From the NCBI GenBank assembly GCA_002239025.1, contig MPNM01000019.1, positions 1 through 54,440 on the forward strand: a DNA stretch of 54,440 nt, given 5' to 3'. A program made the position numbers and the translations under genes. Shown here one piece after another: positions 16,966 through 28,203 of this stretch. Below the pieces are notes generated by a model. The model ran no database searches. It had not been told where the DNA came from and was given only the letters and a program-made list of their open reading frames with translations. Source of the stretch: Chloroflexi bacterium bin125 (GTDB lineage Bacteria; Chloroflexota; Dehalococcoidia; Bin125). Position 1 is the stretch's first letter; each line of letters opens with the position of its first letter.

Positions 16966-18021
16966 CTAGTGTCCGCCGATGGCGGTCTCGAACTCTGCGC
17001 CGAAGGCATCGGCGTCGACATCGTGGTGATGCTTCTCGGACTCGACCTCGTCGAAGATCCGCTGAATCTGCTCTCGACCCTCAGCGCTTGCGCCATGTCG
17101 CTGGGCGATCGTGAGCAGCTTGCGCGACTTGAGCAGTCGAATCGCACCCGGCGTGTAGTCCATCATCTCCTTGTGCGCGGAGATCTGGCCGGTCAGCAGT
17201 CGGCCGATACCGACAGACTGGACCGGAAGCATCATCTCGTCGAGACGACCGCGCTTGCGCACGCCTCCGGCGAATCCCTTGTGGTGCCGGGCGCCATGAT
17301 TGTTCGTGTGGCCGGCCTCGATCGCAAGAGTGCGCAGCTCCATGATCGCGTCCATGGGCAGCACGTCCTTGGGACACGCCTGAACGCACATGTAGCAGCG
17401 GGTGCAATCCCAGATGCCGCCTTGCGTTTCCGAGAGGTACTCAAGCCGTTCCTCGCGCTTGGAGTCACGGCTGTCCATGACAAAGCGGTAAGCCTTGGCA
17501 AGTGCGGCCGGACCGAGGAAGTTCTCATCGACGGCAGCAACGGTGCAGTCTGAGTAGCAAGCGCCACAGTGAATGCAGGTCGAGGCGTGCGACCAGTGGT
17601 CAAACTCCTCGACCTTCTGGCGGTATTCCTTCTCGGGTGGTTCCTGATCTTCGTACGGCTCAAGCCAGGTCTCGGCGCGCTCGAACTGCTGCAAGAACTT
17701 CGTCACGTCTACAACGAGGTCCTTGACCACGTTCTGATTGCCCATCGGTCCGATGCGGACCGGGTCTCCGCGCTCGACAGCCGCGTCCACTTGCGTCTGG
17801 CAGGTCAGCATCGACTGACCATTGACCTTCATCGCGCATGAGCCGCAAATCGCGTGGCGGCAGGACATACGGAACGACAGCGTCCCGTCCTGCTCCCACT
17901 TGATCTGGTTAAGGGAGTCGAGCAGCGTCTGGCCGGGCTGAACGTCGACATCGAACGACTCCTCGTAGGATTCATCCGTGTCGGGGTTGTAGCGCTGAAT
18001 GATGAATTCTTGCTGTGCCAT
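16966..18021 (-). CDS. sdhB: Succinate dehydrogenase/fumarate reductase iron-sulfur subunit
   Basis: A 351-residue subunit passing electrons from the flavoprotein to the quinone side. The 2Fe-2S ligands are Cys54, Cys59, Cys62 and Cys74. The 4Fe-4S set is Cys149, Cys152, Cys155 and Cys159. The third site reads CTRCYMCVQACP with Cys206, Cys209, Cys212 and Cys216. The usual enzyme has three Cys there for a 3Fe-4S centre, so four Cys predict a second 4Fe-4S cluster, as in class-E enzymes. A C-terminal extension of about 100 residues, ending in a His/Asp-rich tail, exceeds the usual 230-260 residue length. The gene lies 63 bases after sdhA. Confidence 0.93.
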   Translation of the reverse strand: MAQQEFIIQRYNPDTDESYEESFDVDVQPGQTLLDSLNQIKWEQDGTLSFRMSCRHAICGSCAMKVNGQSMLTCQTQVDAAVERGDPVRIGPMGNQNVVKDLVVDVTKFLQQFERAETWLEPYEDQEPPEKEYRQKVEEFDHWSHASTCIHCGACYSDCTVAAVDENFLGPAALAKAYRFVMDSRDSKREERLEYLSETQGGIWDCTRCYMCVQACPKDVLPMDAIMELRTLAIEAGHTNNHGARHHKGFAGGVRKRGRLDEMMLPVQSVGIGRLLTGQISAHKEMMDYTPGAIRLLKSRKLLTIAQRHGASAEGREQIQRIFDEVESEKHHHDVDADAFGAEFETAIGGH

Positions 18022-18084
18022 GGGTCGCGCCTGTTCGTTCTTGTTCGGCGGGTTCCGACTTGTTCGAGTTTGTACGGATTTGTG

Positions 18085-19824
18085 CTAGTAGGTGCGTTCC
18101 TGGAGCGGGAACGGTTCGCGGAACTTGGGCTCCATATTGACATCGCAGTATGTCAGGGTTGGCCCATCCTCGCCGTCCTGCGGACGGTAAGCGAGGGTGT
18201 GTTTGAACCAGTTCTCGTCGTCGCGGGAGTCAAAGTCGCGCCTGGCGTGGCCGCCACGTGACTCCTGCCGTGCGATTGCGCCGGTCACAATGACCTCGGA
18301 GTACTCCAGCATGTGACCAAGCTCGATCGCGTCGAGCAAGTCGGTATTGAACGTCGAGCCGTGGTCGTCGATCGCGATGTGCTTGAATCGCTCCTGGTAC
18401 TCCTTGACCTCGGACAAACACTCGCGCAGCTCTGCGTCGTCGCGGAAGACGCCGCACTTGTCCATCATCGTGTCGCGCAGCTCGGCGCGAATCTTGCCGA
18501 CCTTCTGCGAGCCCTCGGCACGGAGGAACTTGTCGACTTCGCCCACTGCGTTGGCCATGTCGCCCTCGTCGATGCTGGTCGGTTCGAGGTCATGGACGAC
18601 ATCAAGAATGCCGCGACCCGAGCGTCGGCCAAAGACGACTGCTTCGAGCAGCGAGTTCGTACCCAGTCGGTTGGCGCCATGGACGGAGACGCAGGATGCC
18701 TCGCCGGCGGCAAAGAATCCGGTGATCTCGGGCGCGCCGGGCTGATCCTTGATCCGCACCTGCCCATTGATGTCGCAGGGTATGCCACCCATCGAGTAAT
18801 GCGCAGTCGGCTGAATCGGGACAGGCGCCTCGAGCGGGTCGATACCAGCAAAGTCCCGTGCCAGATGAAGCACCGACGGCAGGGCGTAACGGATGCGCTC
18901 CTCTCCGATCGGCCGCAGGTCCATAAACACGGAGTCGCGCAAATCGGTCACGCCACGACCGGCTTCAATCTCGGACTGTTCAGCGCGGGCGACGATGTCG
19001 CGTGGTGCAAGCTCCATCCGTCCTGGCGCGTAGTTCTCCATAAAGCGGAAGCCATCCGAGTTGACAATGTGCGCGCCCTCGCCGCGTGCCGCCTCGGAAA
19101 GCAAGATGCCCGAGCCCTGCAGGCCGGTCGGGTGGAACTGGACGAATTCCATGTCCTCCAGAGGAATACCAGCGCGGTAGGCCATCACGACGCCGTCGCC
19201 GGTCGAGGCAAATGCGTTAGTGGTCACGCGGAACGCGCGACCATATCCACCGGTGCCGAACATGACAGCCTTGGCCGAGATGGCCTCAATCTGTCCTGAG
19301 AGAATGTCGTAGGCGACCAGGCCCTGGCAGACGTTGTCCTTGACGACGAGGTCAAGCGCGTACCACTCGGAGTAGACCTTGACCCCGCGTCGCAGGAGTT
19401 GTTCGAACAGCACAGTCAGGACGGCGTGCCCGGTGCGGTCGGCGGCGTAACAGGCGCGCGGCGCCGTGTGGCCGCCGAAGCGGCGCTGGGCGACACGGCC
19501 TTCGTCGTCGCGCGAGAACGCGCAGCCCATGTGCTCAAGCTCGAATATGTTCTCAGGGCCTTCACGAGTCAAGACTTCGGCGGCGTCCTGGTCGACGAGA
19601 TAGTCGCCACCCTTGACAGTGTCGAACATGTGCAGGTCCCACGAGTCCTCTGCCGAGTTGCCCAACGAGGCAGCGATGCCGCCTTGCGCCGCGCCCGAAT
19701 GTGAGCGCAAGGGATGCACCTTGGAGAGAATCGCCACGTCCAGGGTTGGATCGTTAGAGACCTCCAGGGCGGCGCGCATTCCCGCCAGTCCTGAGCCGAC
19801 AATCAGTACGTCATGCTGCAACAT
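18085..19824 (-). CDS. sdhA: Succinate dehydrogenase/fumarate reductase flavoprotein subunit
   Basis: A 579-residue catalytic subunit interconverting succinate and fumarate. The N-terminal FAD motif is [11 protein letters not shown]. His42 in SHSGAAQGG is the expected site of covalent [17 protein letters not shown] and [12 protein letters not shown] are conserved active-site and flavin-binding blocks. The open frame extends 21 codons further, but ATG 19824 is chosen because AGGGAG stands in front and the product then begins directly at the FAD strand. It is first of three genes with sdhB and the HdrB-like subunit; no cytochrome b anchor gene adjoins. The direction in vivo (oxidation or reduction) cannot be decided. 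Confidence 0.96.
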   Translation of the reverse strand: MLQHDVLIVGSGLAGMRAALEVSNDPTLDVAILSKVHPLRSHSGAAQGGIAASLGNSAEDSWDLHMFDTVKGGDYLVDQDAAEVLTREGPENIFELEHMGCAFSRDDEGRVAQRRFGGHTAPRACYAADRTGHAVLTVLFEQLLRRGVKVYSEWYALDLVVKDNVCQGLVAYDILSGQIEAISAKAVMFGTGGYGRAFRVTTNAFASTGDGVVMAYRAGIPLEDMEFVQFHPTGLQGSGILLSEAARGEGAHIVNSDGFRFMENYAPGRMELAPRDIVARAEQSEIEAGRGVTDLRDSVFMDLRPIGEERIRYALPSVLHLARDFAGIDPLEAPVPIQPTAHYSMGGIPCDINGQVRIKDQPGAPEITGFFAAGEASCVSVHGANRLGTNSLLEAVVFGRRSGRGILDVVHDLEPTSIDEGDMANAVGEVDKFLRAEGSQKVGKIRAELRDTMMDKCGVFRDDAELRECLSEVKEYQERFKHIAIDDHGSTFNTDLLDAIELGHMLEYSEVIVTGAIARQESRGGHARRDFDSRDDENWFKHTLAYRPQDGEDGPTLTYCDVNMEPKFREPFPLQERTY

Positions 19825-19929
19825 CGTGCTGTCTCCCTGAATTGCGATCTCGTCGCATTCACGCCTCAGTTTCTCACCAATCGGCATTGGGCGGTAGTCG
19901 CTTTGATAGCAACTACACAGCGCCGAATC

Positions 19930-20523
19930 CTACTGCTGACCGCGATAGTGACGGACGATCTTGCGTCCCAGCGGACCGACCGCCTCAAGCGCCAGAAACT
20001 GGATCATGATGACCGACTTCGCGTCGATGATCTCGCCAGATTCTACGAGTTCAATCGCGTCGCCGAGCGGCATCCACTCGACGATCAGCTCTTCGTCCTC
20101 GTCGGCCTCAAGCGGCGACTCCACACAGTCGCGGGCGACGAATCCATGCAGGAACTCGTTGGCAAATCCGGGGGCGACGAAAAAGCCGCGGGCGAAGTCA
20201 AGGCGCGCAGGATCGAGACCGACTTCCTCGCGCAGCTCGCGGCGCGCGGTTTCCGCAGGTTCTTCACCCGGGTCGACCCGGCCAGCGGGAAGTTCGAGCA
20301 GTGCGCGGCCGGTGGCATGTCGCCATTGACGAACGAACGCGATCAGTCCGTCGTCACGCAGGGCGAGGATGACAACGGCGTCCGGGTGCTCCACGACCTC
20401 ACGGCGCGCCTTGCGGCCGTCGGCCATTTCGACATCGTCGACGCGGACCTTGATTCTGGAGCCTTCAAACACCTGCTGTGATTTGAGCACCGTCTCGGTG
20501 AGCGCGTCGACTCCTTCGCTCAT
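19930..20523 (-). CDS. NUDIX hydrolase, ADP-ribose pyrophosphatase type
   Basis: A 197-residue protein. The Nudix box is complete at residues 81-103 (G81, E87, R95, E96, E99, E100, G102) and binds the divalent metal for pyrophosphate hydrolysis. The preceding QWRHATGRALLELPAG is characteristic of ADP-ribose pyrophosphatases, which recycle ADP-ribose and related nucleotide sugars. The start overlaps the stop of the upstream acetyltransferase gene by 4 bases (ATGA), so translation is probably coupled. It closes the recN-acetyltransferase-NUDIX set; sdhA follows after 105 bases. Confidence 0.9.
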   Translation of the reverse strand: MSEGVDALTETVLKSQQVFEGSRIKVRVDDVEMADGRKARREVVEHPDAVVILALRDDGLIAFVRQWRHATGRALLELPAGRVDPGEEPAETARRELREEVGLDPARLDFARGFFVAPGFANEFLHGFVARDCVESPLEADEDEELIVEWMPLGDAIELVESGEIIDAKSVIMIQFLALEAVGPLGRKIVRHYRGQQ

Positions 20524-21113
20524 GCGTTAAGTCGCTCACGCAGGTCAATGGTGACGGCGATCTCATCGCAGGCGTTGTACTTGGGACAGCGAAAACACTC
20601 GTTCCAGACTTTGCGTGGAAATGCCGAGACGCCTGAGATACGGAATCCCAGTCGCTCAAAGAAGGCGGGCGTCGTGGTCAGAGCGAATACGGTCTTAAGA
20701 CCCATGTCGACGGCCTCATCCAGGCACGCGTCCACAATGATGCGCCCAAGCCCGCGACCCTGCGTCCCCGGATCGACGACGAGCGACTTGATTTCCGCCA
20801 GGTCTTTCCACTCGACATGCAGTGCCCCAGCGGCGAGCAGTCGTCGTTTGCCGGGATCTCGCACTACGACGAAGTCGCGGATGGTTTCGTAGATTTCGCC
20901 CTCAGTACGGGGAAGCACGTCTCCGGTGGTCTCGAACCAGTACTGGATCAACCGATGAATCTCTGGAGCGTCACCGACGTTGGCTGCTTCTGCAAACAGT
21001 GGCGCCTCGACGGCCACACTGAGGTCTGCGGAGATGTCCTGAAGCGCGTGAACTTCGGAGGCTCGTTGCCGGACGGTCGCGGCGGGAGTCGGGCCGAGTG
21101 CTTCGGATGTCAT
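20520..21113 (-). CDS. GNAT N-acetyltransferase, short ArgA-like
   Basis: A 197-residue acetyltransferase. The acetyl-CoA loop is QGRGLG (118-123), and the family end FPRKVWNECFRCPKYNACDE, with Cys173, Cys176 and Cys182, is typical of stand-alone N-acetylglutamate synthases (ArgA-type GNAT). Such enzymes acetylate glutamate in arginine synthesis. The first 40 residues are non-conserved; the start is kept because its ATG overlaps the recN stop by 4 bases. No other arginine gene is nearby, so the assignment rests on the sequence alone. Another small-molecule acetyltransferase role is possible. Confidence 0.78.
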   Translation of the reverse strand: MTSEALGPTPAATVRQRASEVHALQDISADLSVAVEAPLFAEAANVGDAPEIHRLIQYWFETTGDVLPRTEGEIYETIRDFVVVRDPGKRRLLAAGALHVEWKDLAEIKSLVVDPGTQGRGLGRIIVDACLDEAVDMGLKTVFALTTTPAFFERLGFRISGVSAFPRKVWNECFRCPKYNACDEIAVTIDLRERLNA

Positions 21114-22825
21114 GACGCGACCGCCGCGTGCAGAAGGTCGGAGGCGCTGGCGCGGTTGGCCTCGCTCAGTCCGCCGAGCATCTCGGCTAGTTCGACGACG
21201 CGCTCGTCACTCGACAACTGGCGAACATCGACGCTCGTACGCGATGCATCGGCGGACTTGCTCACCGTGATGTGATCAGAAGCTCGAGCCGCGACCTGGG
21301 GTAGATGTGTAATGCAGATCACCTGTCGATGCTCTCCCAGGCGAGCCAATCGCTCGCCGATCATGCCTCCGCTGCGGCCACCGAGGCCGACATCGACCTC
21401 GTCGAAGACCATCAACGGTACTACGTCACTTTCGCCCAAGACGGCCTTGATTGCCAATGTCAGGCGCGCAGTCTCGCCCCCTGAGGCTACGCGCTGTATC
21501 GGGCGCAGTGGAGCATCGGGATTGAACGCGACGAGCAGATTGATCTGATCGATACCGGTCTGGTCAAAGGCAACCGAATCCTCACCGATTTGAAGCAATC
21601 GAGCGCTCGCCGAGGATAAGACCGGCTCAAACTGAAGCTCAAGCCGAGCGTGAGGTAGACGCAATGCTTCGCATTCCGCGAGCACCGATTCTGCAAGTCG
21701 TTTCGCTGCGGAACGACGCTGCTGGCTGAGTTCACTCGCAGCGTCGGCAATCGATGCAGCTAGCTGCTCCGCTTCCTGGGCCAATGATTCGCTGTCGGCC
21801 GATTCCTGCTCCAACCGCTCCGCCTCGGATTGCGCTTCTTCCCCGTAGGTGATGATTTCAGCGATCGTGTCGCCCCAACGACGCTTCATGTCGGCGATCT
21901 GGGCGATGCGCGATTCCACTTCGTCTAATCGTTCCGGATCGAGTTCGACTTGCTCTGCATATGCGCGCAAGGAGCGCACGGCTTCGGCCACCTGTTCGGC
22001 AGCAGCCTCAATCGAGAGCGCGATTGGCTCCGCCGATGCGTCAATCTCCGCAATGCGGCGAAGGGCGCTGAGCGCCTCGCCCAGCGAGTCTGATTCCAGC
22101 GCTTCTTGCGCGGACGCCGCGTCGGCGGCTAGCGTTTGCGCGTTGACGAGTCGGCGATGCAGGTTCTGGAGTTGTTCGTCCTCACCCACTTGCAGCGATG
22201 CGGCTGCAATCTCGGAGGCTTCGTGGCGCAGCAGCGCGATCCGCCGAACTCGTTCACGTTCGTTAGTGGACTGGTCTGCAAGCTGGCGATCAAGCGTACT
22301 GAGCCGCCGGACCATGGCCGAGATCGCGTCGCGCTGATGATCGACGCCGGCAAAACGATCCAGCAGGAGCAGTTGTTCCCTGGGCCGGAGCAACGACAGG
22401 TGTTCCCGCTGACCATGGATGTCGGCAAGGATCGGCGCCAGTGATCGCAGGACACCGACAGTCGCCGCGCAATCGTTCATGCGCAGGCGGCCACCGAGGC
22501 GAGTTGATCCACCCATCGGTCGGTTGACGTTGCGCCGGATGATGAGTTCGCCGTCGAAGGGAACGTCGGCATCGGAGAGGATTCGCGCGACCGGGCCGTA
22601 AGCATCGCTGTCGGCCAGATCGAAGATTGCTTCAACTTCGGCGGTGTCGGCGCCGGAGCGGATCATCTCAATGTCGGTGGGCGCCCCGAGCGCGAAGGCC
22701 AGGGCCTGGATCAGGACACTCTTGCCAGCGCCTGTCTCCCCCGTGATCACCGTGAATCCATGTCCAAGGTTAAGGTCGACGCGGTCAGCCAACGCGAAGT
22801 CACGCAGATGCAGGCCGATCAACAC
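21110..22825 (-). CDS. recN: DNA repair protein RecN (SMC-like ATPase)
   Basis: A 571-residue SMC-type ATPase acting at double-strand breaks. Walker A is GETGAGKS (29-36), followed by long coiled-coil arms (about 150-370). The C-terminal half has RVASGGETARL (ABC signature) and MVFDEVDVGLGGRSGG (Walker B region). The frame opens ten codons earlier with TTG, but GTG 22825 is chosen because AAGGAG lies 7 bases upstream and the product starts at the first beta-strand. The downstream acetyltransferase start overlaps its stop (ATGA). It follows nadK after 88 bases, the common nadK-recN order. Confidence 0.95.
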   Translation of the reverse strand: MLIGLHLRDFALADRVDLNLGHGFTVITGETGAGKSVLIQALAFALGAPTDIEMIRSGADTAEVEAIFDLADSDAYGPVARILSDADVPFDGELIIRRNVNRPMGGSTRLGGRLRMNDCAATVGVLRSLAPILADIHGQREHLSLLRPREQLLLLDRFAGVDHQRDAISAMVRRLSTLDRQLADQSTNERERVRRIALLRHEASEIAAASLQVGEDEQLQNLHRRLVNAQTLAADAASAQEALESDSLGEALSALRRIAEIDASAEPIALSIEAAAEQVAEAVRSLRAYAEQVELDPERLDEVESRIAQIADMKRRWGDTIAEIITYGEEAQSEAERLEQESADSESLAQEAEQLAASIADAASELSQQRRSAAKRLAESVLAECEALRLPHARLELQFEPVLSSASARLLQIGEDSVAFDQTGIDQINLLVAFNPDAPLRPIQRVASGGETARLTLAIKAVLGESDVVPLMVFDEVDVGLGGRSGGMIGERLARLGEHRQVICITHLPQVAARASDHITVSKSADASRTSVDVRQLSSDERVVELAEMLGGLSEANRASASDLLHAAVAS

Positions 22826-22913
22826 CGTCGGTCTCCTTCGGTCGCTGCGCACCAAAGCGCATTTTGGATCACATGTTCATCTTAACGGAATCGGGGCTGT
22901 CTTCAGTCGAGAA

Positions 22914-23822
22914 CTATGAGGGGTCGGCCGTCTTTGCGTCAAACGCTTCAACTCCGGTTCGAGAGACGGCCTCCAGCCGTCGCTCGTCCAACCACGCCAG
23001 CCGTCTGCCCAGTTGTGCAAAGAACGAACGTTCACCGAAGCGGACTAACTGCGCTAGCGATTCGCTCCGCTGCACCTGCACGCCGCCGCCGGGCTTGAGC
23101 GGATATGGTCGCTGGCCGTCGACGGAGAGCGATCCCGGATGTTCGCGCCCCAGGCGCAACTCAATCACCGCGTCGGCAGGCAGCACGACGGGAGCGGCCT
23201 GGGCCAGGTGCGGCGCGACCGGCGTCATCACGACGCTGCGTGCCTGCGGATGCAGGATTGGACCACCAGCGGAGAGCGAGTAACCAGTACTGCCTGTCGC
23301 CGAGGCGACAACCACCGCGTCGGCGCGGACTACGCCGACCAGGTCGTCGCCAACCCAGACTGCAATGTAGGCCGGTTGTCCAAGACTGCCACGTCCGATC
23401 ATGACGTCGTTGAGCGCGGGCAGCACCTCCGGCACGTCACCCTCGACGCCGATCGGTCGAGCCTCAAGCATGGTGCGGCTCTCAACCACGAAATCGCCAC
23501 GCAGCAGGTCGGGGATACGCTCGTCTACCTGTTCAGGCAGCAGCTCGGTGAGAAAGGCCTGGCGGCCCAGGTCAACCCCGAGAATCAGGCAGTCATGGCC
23601 GACCGTCGCGCGGGCGGCGCGGAGAATAGTTCCGTCGCCACCGAGACAGATCAGCAGGTCGGTCTCGTGAAGGCGCTCGGTCGATCGCTCCGGCTCCCAG
23701 GGAGCAGAGATCCAGACCTCGCGACCGAGGCGTTGCAGCGTTGTTGCAACATCGTCCGCCATCTCCCGCGCCTCGTCGAGGCGTGGGTGATAGTAGATGC
23801 CGACGCATTGAATCTTGGTCAC
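22914..23822 (-). CDS. nadK: NAD kinase
   Basis: A 302-residue kinase making NADP from NAD with ATP or polyphosphate. GGDGT (61-65) is the catalytic motif with Asp63; the later NDVMIGRG and ATGSTGYSLSAGGP are the conserved NAD-binding blocks. GTG 23822 is chosen as the start because it overlaps the stop of tlyA as GTGA; the frame runs eight codons further up without any supporting site. The order tlyA-nadK-recN is widespread in bacteria and supports all three calls. Confidence 0.95.
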   Translation of the reverse strand: MTKIQCVGIYYHPRLDEAREMADDVATTLQRLGREVWISAPWEPERSTERLHETDLLICLGGDGTILRAARATVGHDCLILGVDLGRQAFLTELLPEQVDERIPDLLRGDFVVESRTMLEARPIGVEGDVPEVLPALNDVMIGRGSLGQPAYIAVWVGDDLVGVVRADAVVVASATGSTGYSLSAGGPILHPQARSVVMTPVAPHLAQAAPVVLPADAVIELRLGREHPGSLSVDGQRPYPLKPGGGVQVQRSESLAQLVRFGERSFFAQLGRRLAWLDERRLEAVSRTGVEAFDAKTADPS

Positions 23823-24570
23823 GGTGTACGCAGCCAGACGAACCACTCGTGATTACCAGCCGGACCAGTCAGCGGCGACTTGAGCACCCCGCCAACACGC
23901 CAGCCCTGCTCGATAGCCCAGGTGACTACGCTGCTGACCGCTCGTCCTTGAGCCAGTCGATCCTTGACGACGCCACGCTCGTCAACATCATCAGGCGCAG
24001 CTTCAAACTGTGGTTTGACAAGCGCAATCACGTCCGAGCCCCGATCAACGACGCTCGCGACGCAAGGCAGCACCTGCTGTAAGCCGATGAATGAGACATC
24101 GATGGTGGTCAAAGTCGGAATCTGTGGGAGCGCTGGAATCTCGCAGACGTGCGTGCGCTCCAGCGAGGTCACACGGCTGTCATGCCTGAGTTCATCGGCT
24201 AGCTGGCCGTACCCGACATCTACTGCAAACACGTGAGCAACTCCGTGGTGCAGCAGCAGGTCCGTGAAACCGCCGGTCGACGCTCCGACATCCATGCAGA
24301 TCAGGTCGCGCGGTTCAATCGGCCAGACGTCGAGCGCTGCGACCAGCTTCTCTCCGCCGCGCGACACATAGCGCCGCGTCTCTTTGACTGTGAGATCCGT
24401 GTCTGTACCTATCTGCTGACCGGGCTGCGTGTATCGCTGGCTCGCGTCGTGGACACGCCCGGCCATGATCAGCGCTCGAGCAGTATGCAGATCCGGAGCA
24501 GCGCCTCGTTGGACCAGGAGATCGTCAACCCGCGCTCGGCGGGTTCCCTCCTCCGCTGAGGCGCGGGACA

Positions 24571-24571
<1 letters not shown>
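23819..24571 (-). CDS. tlyA: TlyA-family rRNA methyltransferase/hemolysin-like protein
   Basis: A 250-residue protein with an N-terminal S4 RNA-binding domain (about 12-70) and a C-terminal FtsJ-like methyltransferase domain. DVGASTGGFTDLLL is the SAM-binding motif. TlyA 2'-O-methylates cytidines in 16S and sometimes 23S rRNA. The frame is open 45 codons further upstream into clpX, but ATG 24571 overlaps the clpX stop as TAATG and gives the normal N-terminus. Its stop overlaps the nadK start. Coupling to clpX is unusual but clear from the overlap. Confidence 0.93.
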
Positions 24572-25902
<1,331 letters not shown>

Positions 25903-25990
25903 GAGCTGATGCCTCCCTGCTGCGCCTCAACGCCCCGGTGTTGGAGAGCTATTGACATGTCGCGTCGAGCGGGGTCCGCCCGTTCAGATG

Positions 25991-26635
25991 CTACGCGCCT
26001 GCGGCTGCCGCTGCATCTCCTCCGGCCTCGCTGGCGAGGACGGAATCGACCAGGCCGTACTCCATCGCCTGCTCGGCGTCGAGGTAGAAGTCACGGTCGG
26101 TGTCGGCGGCGATCCGGTCGAGCGGCTGGCCGGTGTGCCTGGCCAGAATCTCGCGGATCGTCTCGTTGTTTCGCAGGATTTCGCGAGCGGCGATTTCTAT
26201 GTCGGACGCCTGTCCGCGAGCACCGCCAAGCGCCTGGTGCATGTGAATCGTGGCGTGTGGCAGGGCAAAGCGCTTGCCAGGCGCACCTGCGGAGAGCAGG
26301 ACGGTGCCCATCGAGGCCGACATGCCAACGCAGATCGTCGAAACATCCGCCTTGATTAGCTGCATCGTGTCGTAGATCGCCAGACCAGCGGTGATCACGC
26401 CACCGGGCGAGTTGACGTAGAGCTGGATGTCGCGGTCGGGGTCTTCACGGTCGAGGTACAGAAGCTGCGCAACGATCACGTTCGCAATCTGGTCGTCGAT
26501 CGGCGTGCCGAGGAAGATGATGCGCTCGCGCAGGAGTAGCGAGTAGATGTCGTAAGCGCGCTCGCCGCGGTTGGTCGTCTCGACCACCATCGGGATGATG
26601 TCGCTGGGGCGGGTCAGGGTATTGCTCAGGGTCAT
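25991..26635 (-). CDS. clpP: ClpP, ATP-dependent protease proteolytic subunit
   Basis: A 214-residue serine protease forming the barrel of ClpXP. The catalytic triad is Ser106 (GMSASMG), His133 (HMHQALGG) and Asp182 (DTDRDF). AAGGAGGG lies just ahead of the ATG. The C-terminal tail is Ala-rich. It stands in the common tig-clpP-clpX order; 110 bases separate it from tig and 88 from clpX. A strong ribosome site fits high expression. Confidence 0.97.
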   Translation of the reverse strand: MTLSNTLTRPSDIIPMVVETTNRGERAYDIYSLLLRERIIFLGTPIDDQIANVIVAQLLYLDREDPDRDIQLYVNSPGGVITAGLAIYDTMQLIKADVSTICVGMSASMGTVLLSAGAPGKRFALPHATIHMHQALGGARGQASDIEIAAREILRNNETIREILARHTGQPLDRIAADTDRDFYLDAEQAMEYGLVDSVLASEAGGDAAAAAGA

Positions 26636-26745
26636 GAAACCCTCCTTCGCGGGTTAAGTGTAATCACGATTCGTAAACGTGCGATTGCGCAGCGCACATC
26701 TTTGACTGGAACAGCGGACAGAAGCCACTTGCATATCGGGGGCGG

Positions 26746-28128
26746 TTATTCGTCCGAGTCTGCCGAGTCTTCAGCGTTCTCGGGAGTCTCCCCCTCGTCG
26801 TTCTCGATCGAGTCCTCGGCATCATCCGTTACGTCGTCCGTTACGCCCGCCTCGTGGTTGGCCAGAGCGATCTGTTGCAGACGCTCAATCGTACGTTCGC
26901 GGATGAGCCGCGCCTGCACATTTGCGCGGATGCCCTCGTCCTCCAGCATCTGGGCGGTCTGCTCCGAATCCTGGGTCGGCATGGAGGTCAGCATCTGCTG
27001 CAGATCGGCGGTGATCTCCTCATCCAGGACCTGGATATCTTCCGCCTCTGCGACATGCTGTAGGACGAGCGTGTTGATCACGCGCTCGCTGGCTTGCGTG
27101 CGGAAACTGGCCAACAGTTGATCGACCTGCTCGCTGCTGTCGCGCAGGAATGTGGCCGGATCCTGCCCCATCTGGCGAGCGAAGTCCTGCCGCATGTGCT
27201 CGATCTCGTGCTCGACCAACGCGGGCGGATACTCAAGCGTGGCCCGCTCGACCACGGCCTGCATGACCGCCTGGCTGAACTGCTCGTCTACCTGACGGTC
27301 GGTCTGCTCTCGCAGGCTCGAATCCATGCGTTCGCGCAGATCGGCGATCGTCTCGAACTCTTCCGAGACCTCCATCGCAAAGTCGTCGTCCGGTTCGGGA
27401 AGTTCCTCCGACTTCACATCATGGATGGTGACCGTGAAGCTGACGGTCTTGCCCGCGACTTCCTCGTCGTCCCAATCCTCGTCGACATCGATCGGGATCT
27501 CATGCTCTTCCCCGACAGCGACGCCGACGAGTTTCTCGCTGAGCCCCGGTACGCCAATGACCGCGCCTTCGCGCAGGTGGAACTCTGCGCCCGGCTGGTC
27601 AAGAATCTGTTCGCCGTCGACCTCCGCGCGGACATCAGCCGTGACGCGGTCGTTCAGTTCAGGAGTTCGATCGACAGGCTCGAGCACGGCGTGCTGGCGA
27701 CGAAGTTCGAGCAGTTGCTCTTCGAGCATCTCCTCGGAGTACTCGCTCTCCGGCTTGGCCACAGCGATCTCGCGGTACTCGCCCAGCTCGACGACCGGAG
27801 CCAGCGGCACTGTTGCCGTGAAGGTGACCGGTTCCCGACCCGTGATCTCGACGCTTGGCTGCGCGACCGGATCGAGTTCCTCTTGCTCCAGCGCCTTGGT
27901 CAGCGCCTGTGGAATCAGGCGCTCAGCGGCTTCTTCGAAGACGACGTCAGCGCCCAGTGCGCTTTCGACGACTCGTCGCGGCGCTTTGCCCTGGCGGAAG
28001 CCGGGAATGCGGAATCGTTGGGATAGGCGGCGGGCGGCCTGGTCGAGAGACTTCTTGACCTGCGCGTCCTCAAGCTCGATTTCGAGCAGCATCTGCGCCT
28101 CGGGGATGCGTTCAGCAGTAACTTTCAT
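26746..28128 (-). CDS. tig: Trigger factor, ribosome-associated chaperone
   Basis: A 460-residue chaperone and peptidyl-prolyl isomerase. The N-terminal ribosome-binding domain has the signature GFRQGKAP (near residues 43-50), followed by an FKBP-type domain (about 160-245) and the helical C-terminal arms. The last 30 residues are almost only Asp, Glu, Ser and Asn, an acidic tail not normal for trigger factor. No strong ribosome site is visible before ATG 28128. It is first in the run tig-clpP-clpX-tlyA-nadK. Confidence 0.96.
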   Translation of the reverse strand: MKVTAERIPEAQMLLEIELEDAQVKKSLDQAARRLSQRFRIPGFRQGKAPRRVVESALGADVVFEEAAERLIPQALTKALEQEELDPVAQPSVEITGREPVTFTATVPLAPVVELGEYREIAVAKPESEYSEEMLEEQLLELRRQHAVLEPVDRTPELNDRVTADVRAEVDGEQILDQPGAEFHLREGAVIGVPGLSEKLVGVAVGEEHEIPIDVDEDWDDEEVAGKTVSFTVTIHDVKSEELPEPDDDFAMEVSEEFETIADLRERMDSSLREQTDRQVDEQFSQAVMQAVVERATLEYPPALVEHEIEHMRQDFARQMGQDPATFLRDSSEQVDQLLASFRTQASERVINTLVLQHVAEAEDIQVLDEEITADLQQMLTSMPTQDSEQTAQMLEDEGIRANVQARLIRERTIERLQQIALANHEAGVTDDVTDDAEDSIENDEGETPENAEDSADSDE

Positions 28129-28203
28129 CGGACATCTTTCGTAACCCGACCATCGCGGGCATAGCTGCGGCTGAGCATATCAGCGACACGCACAAACACA
28201 GGT

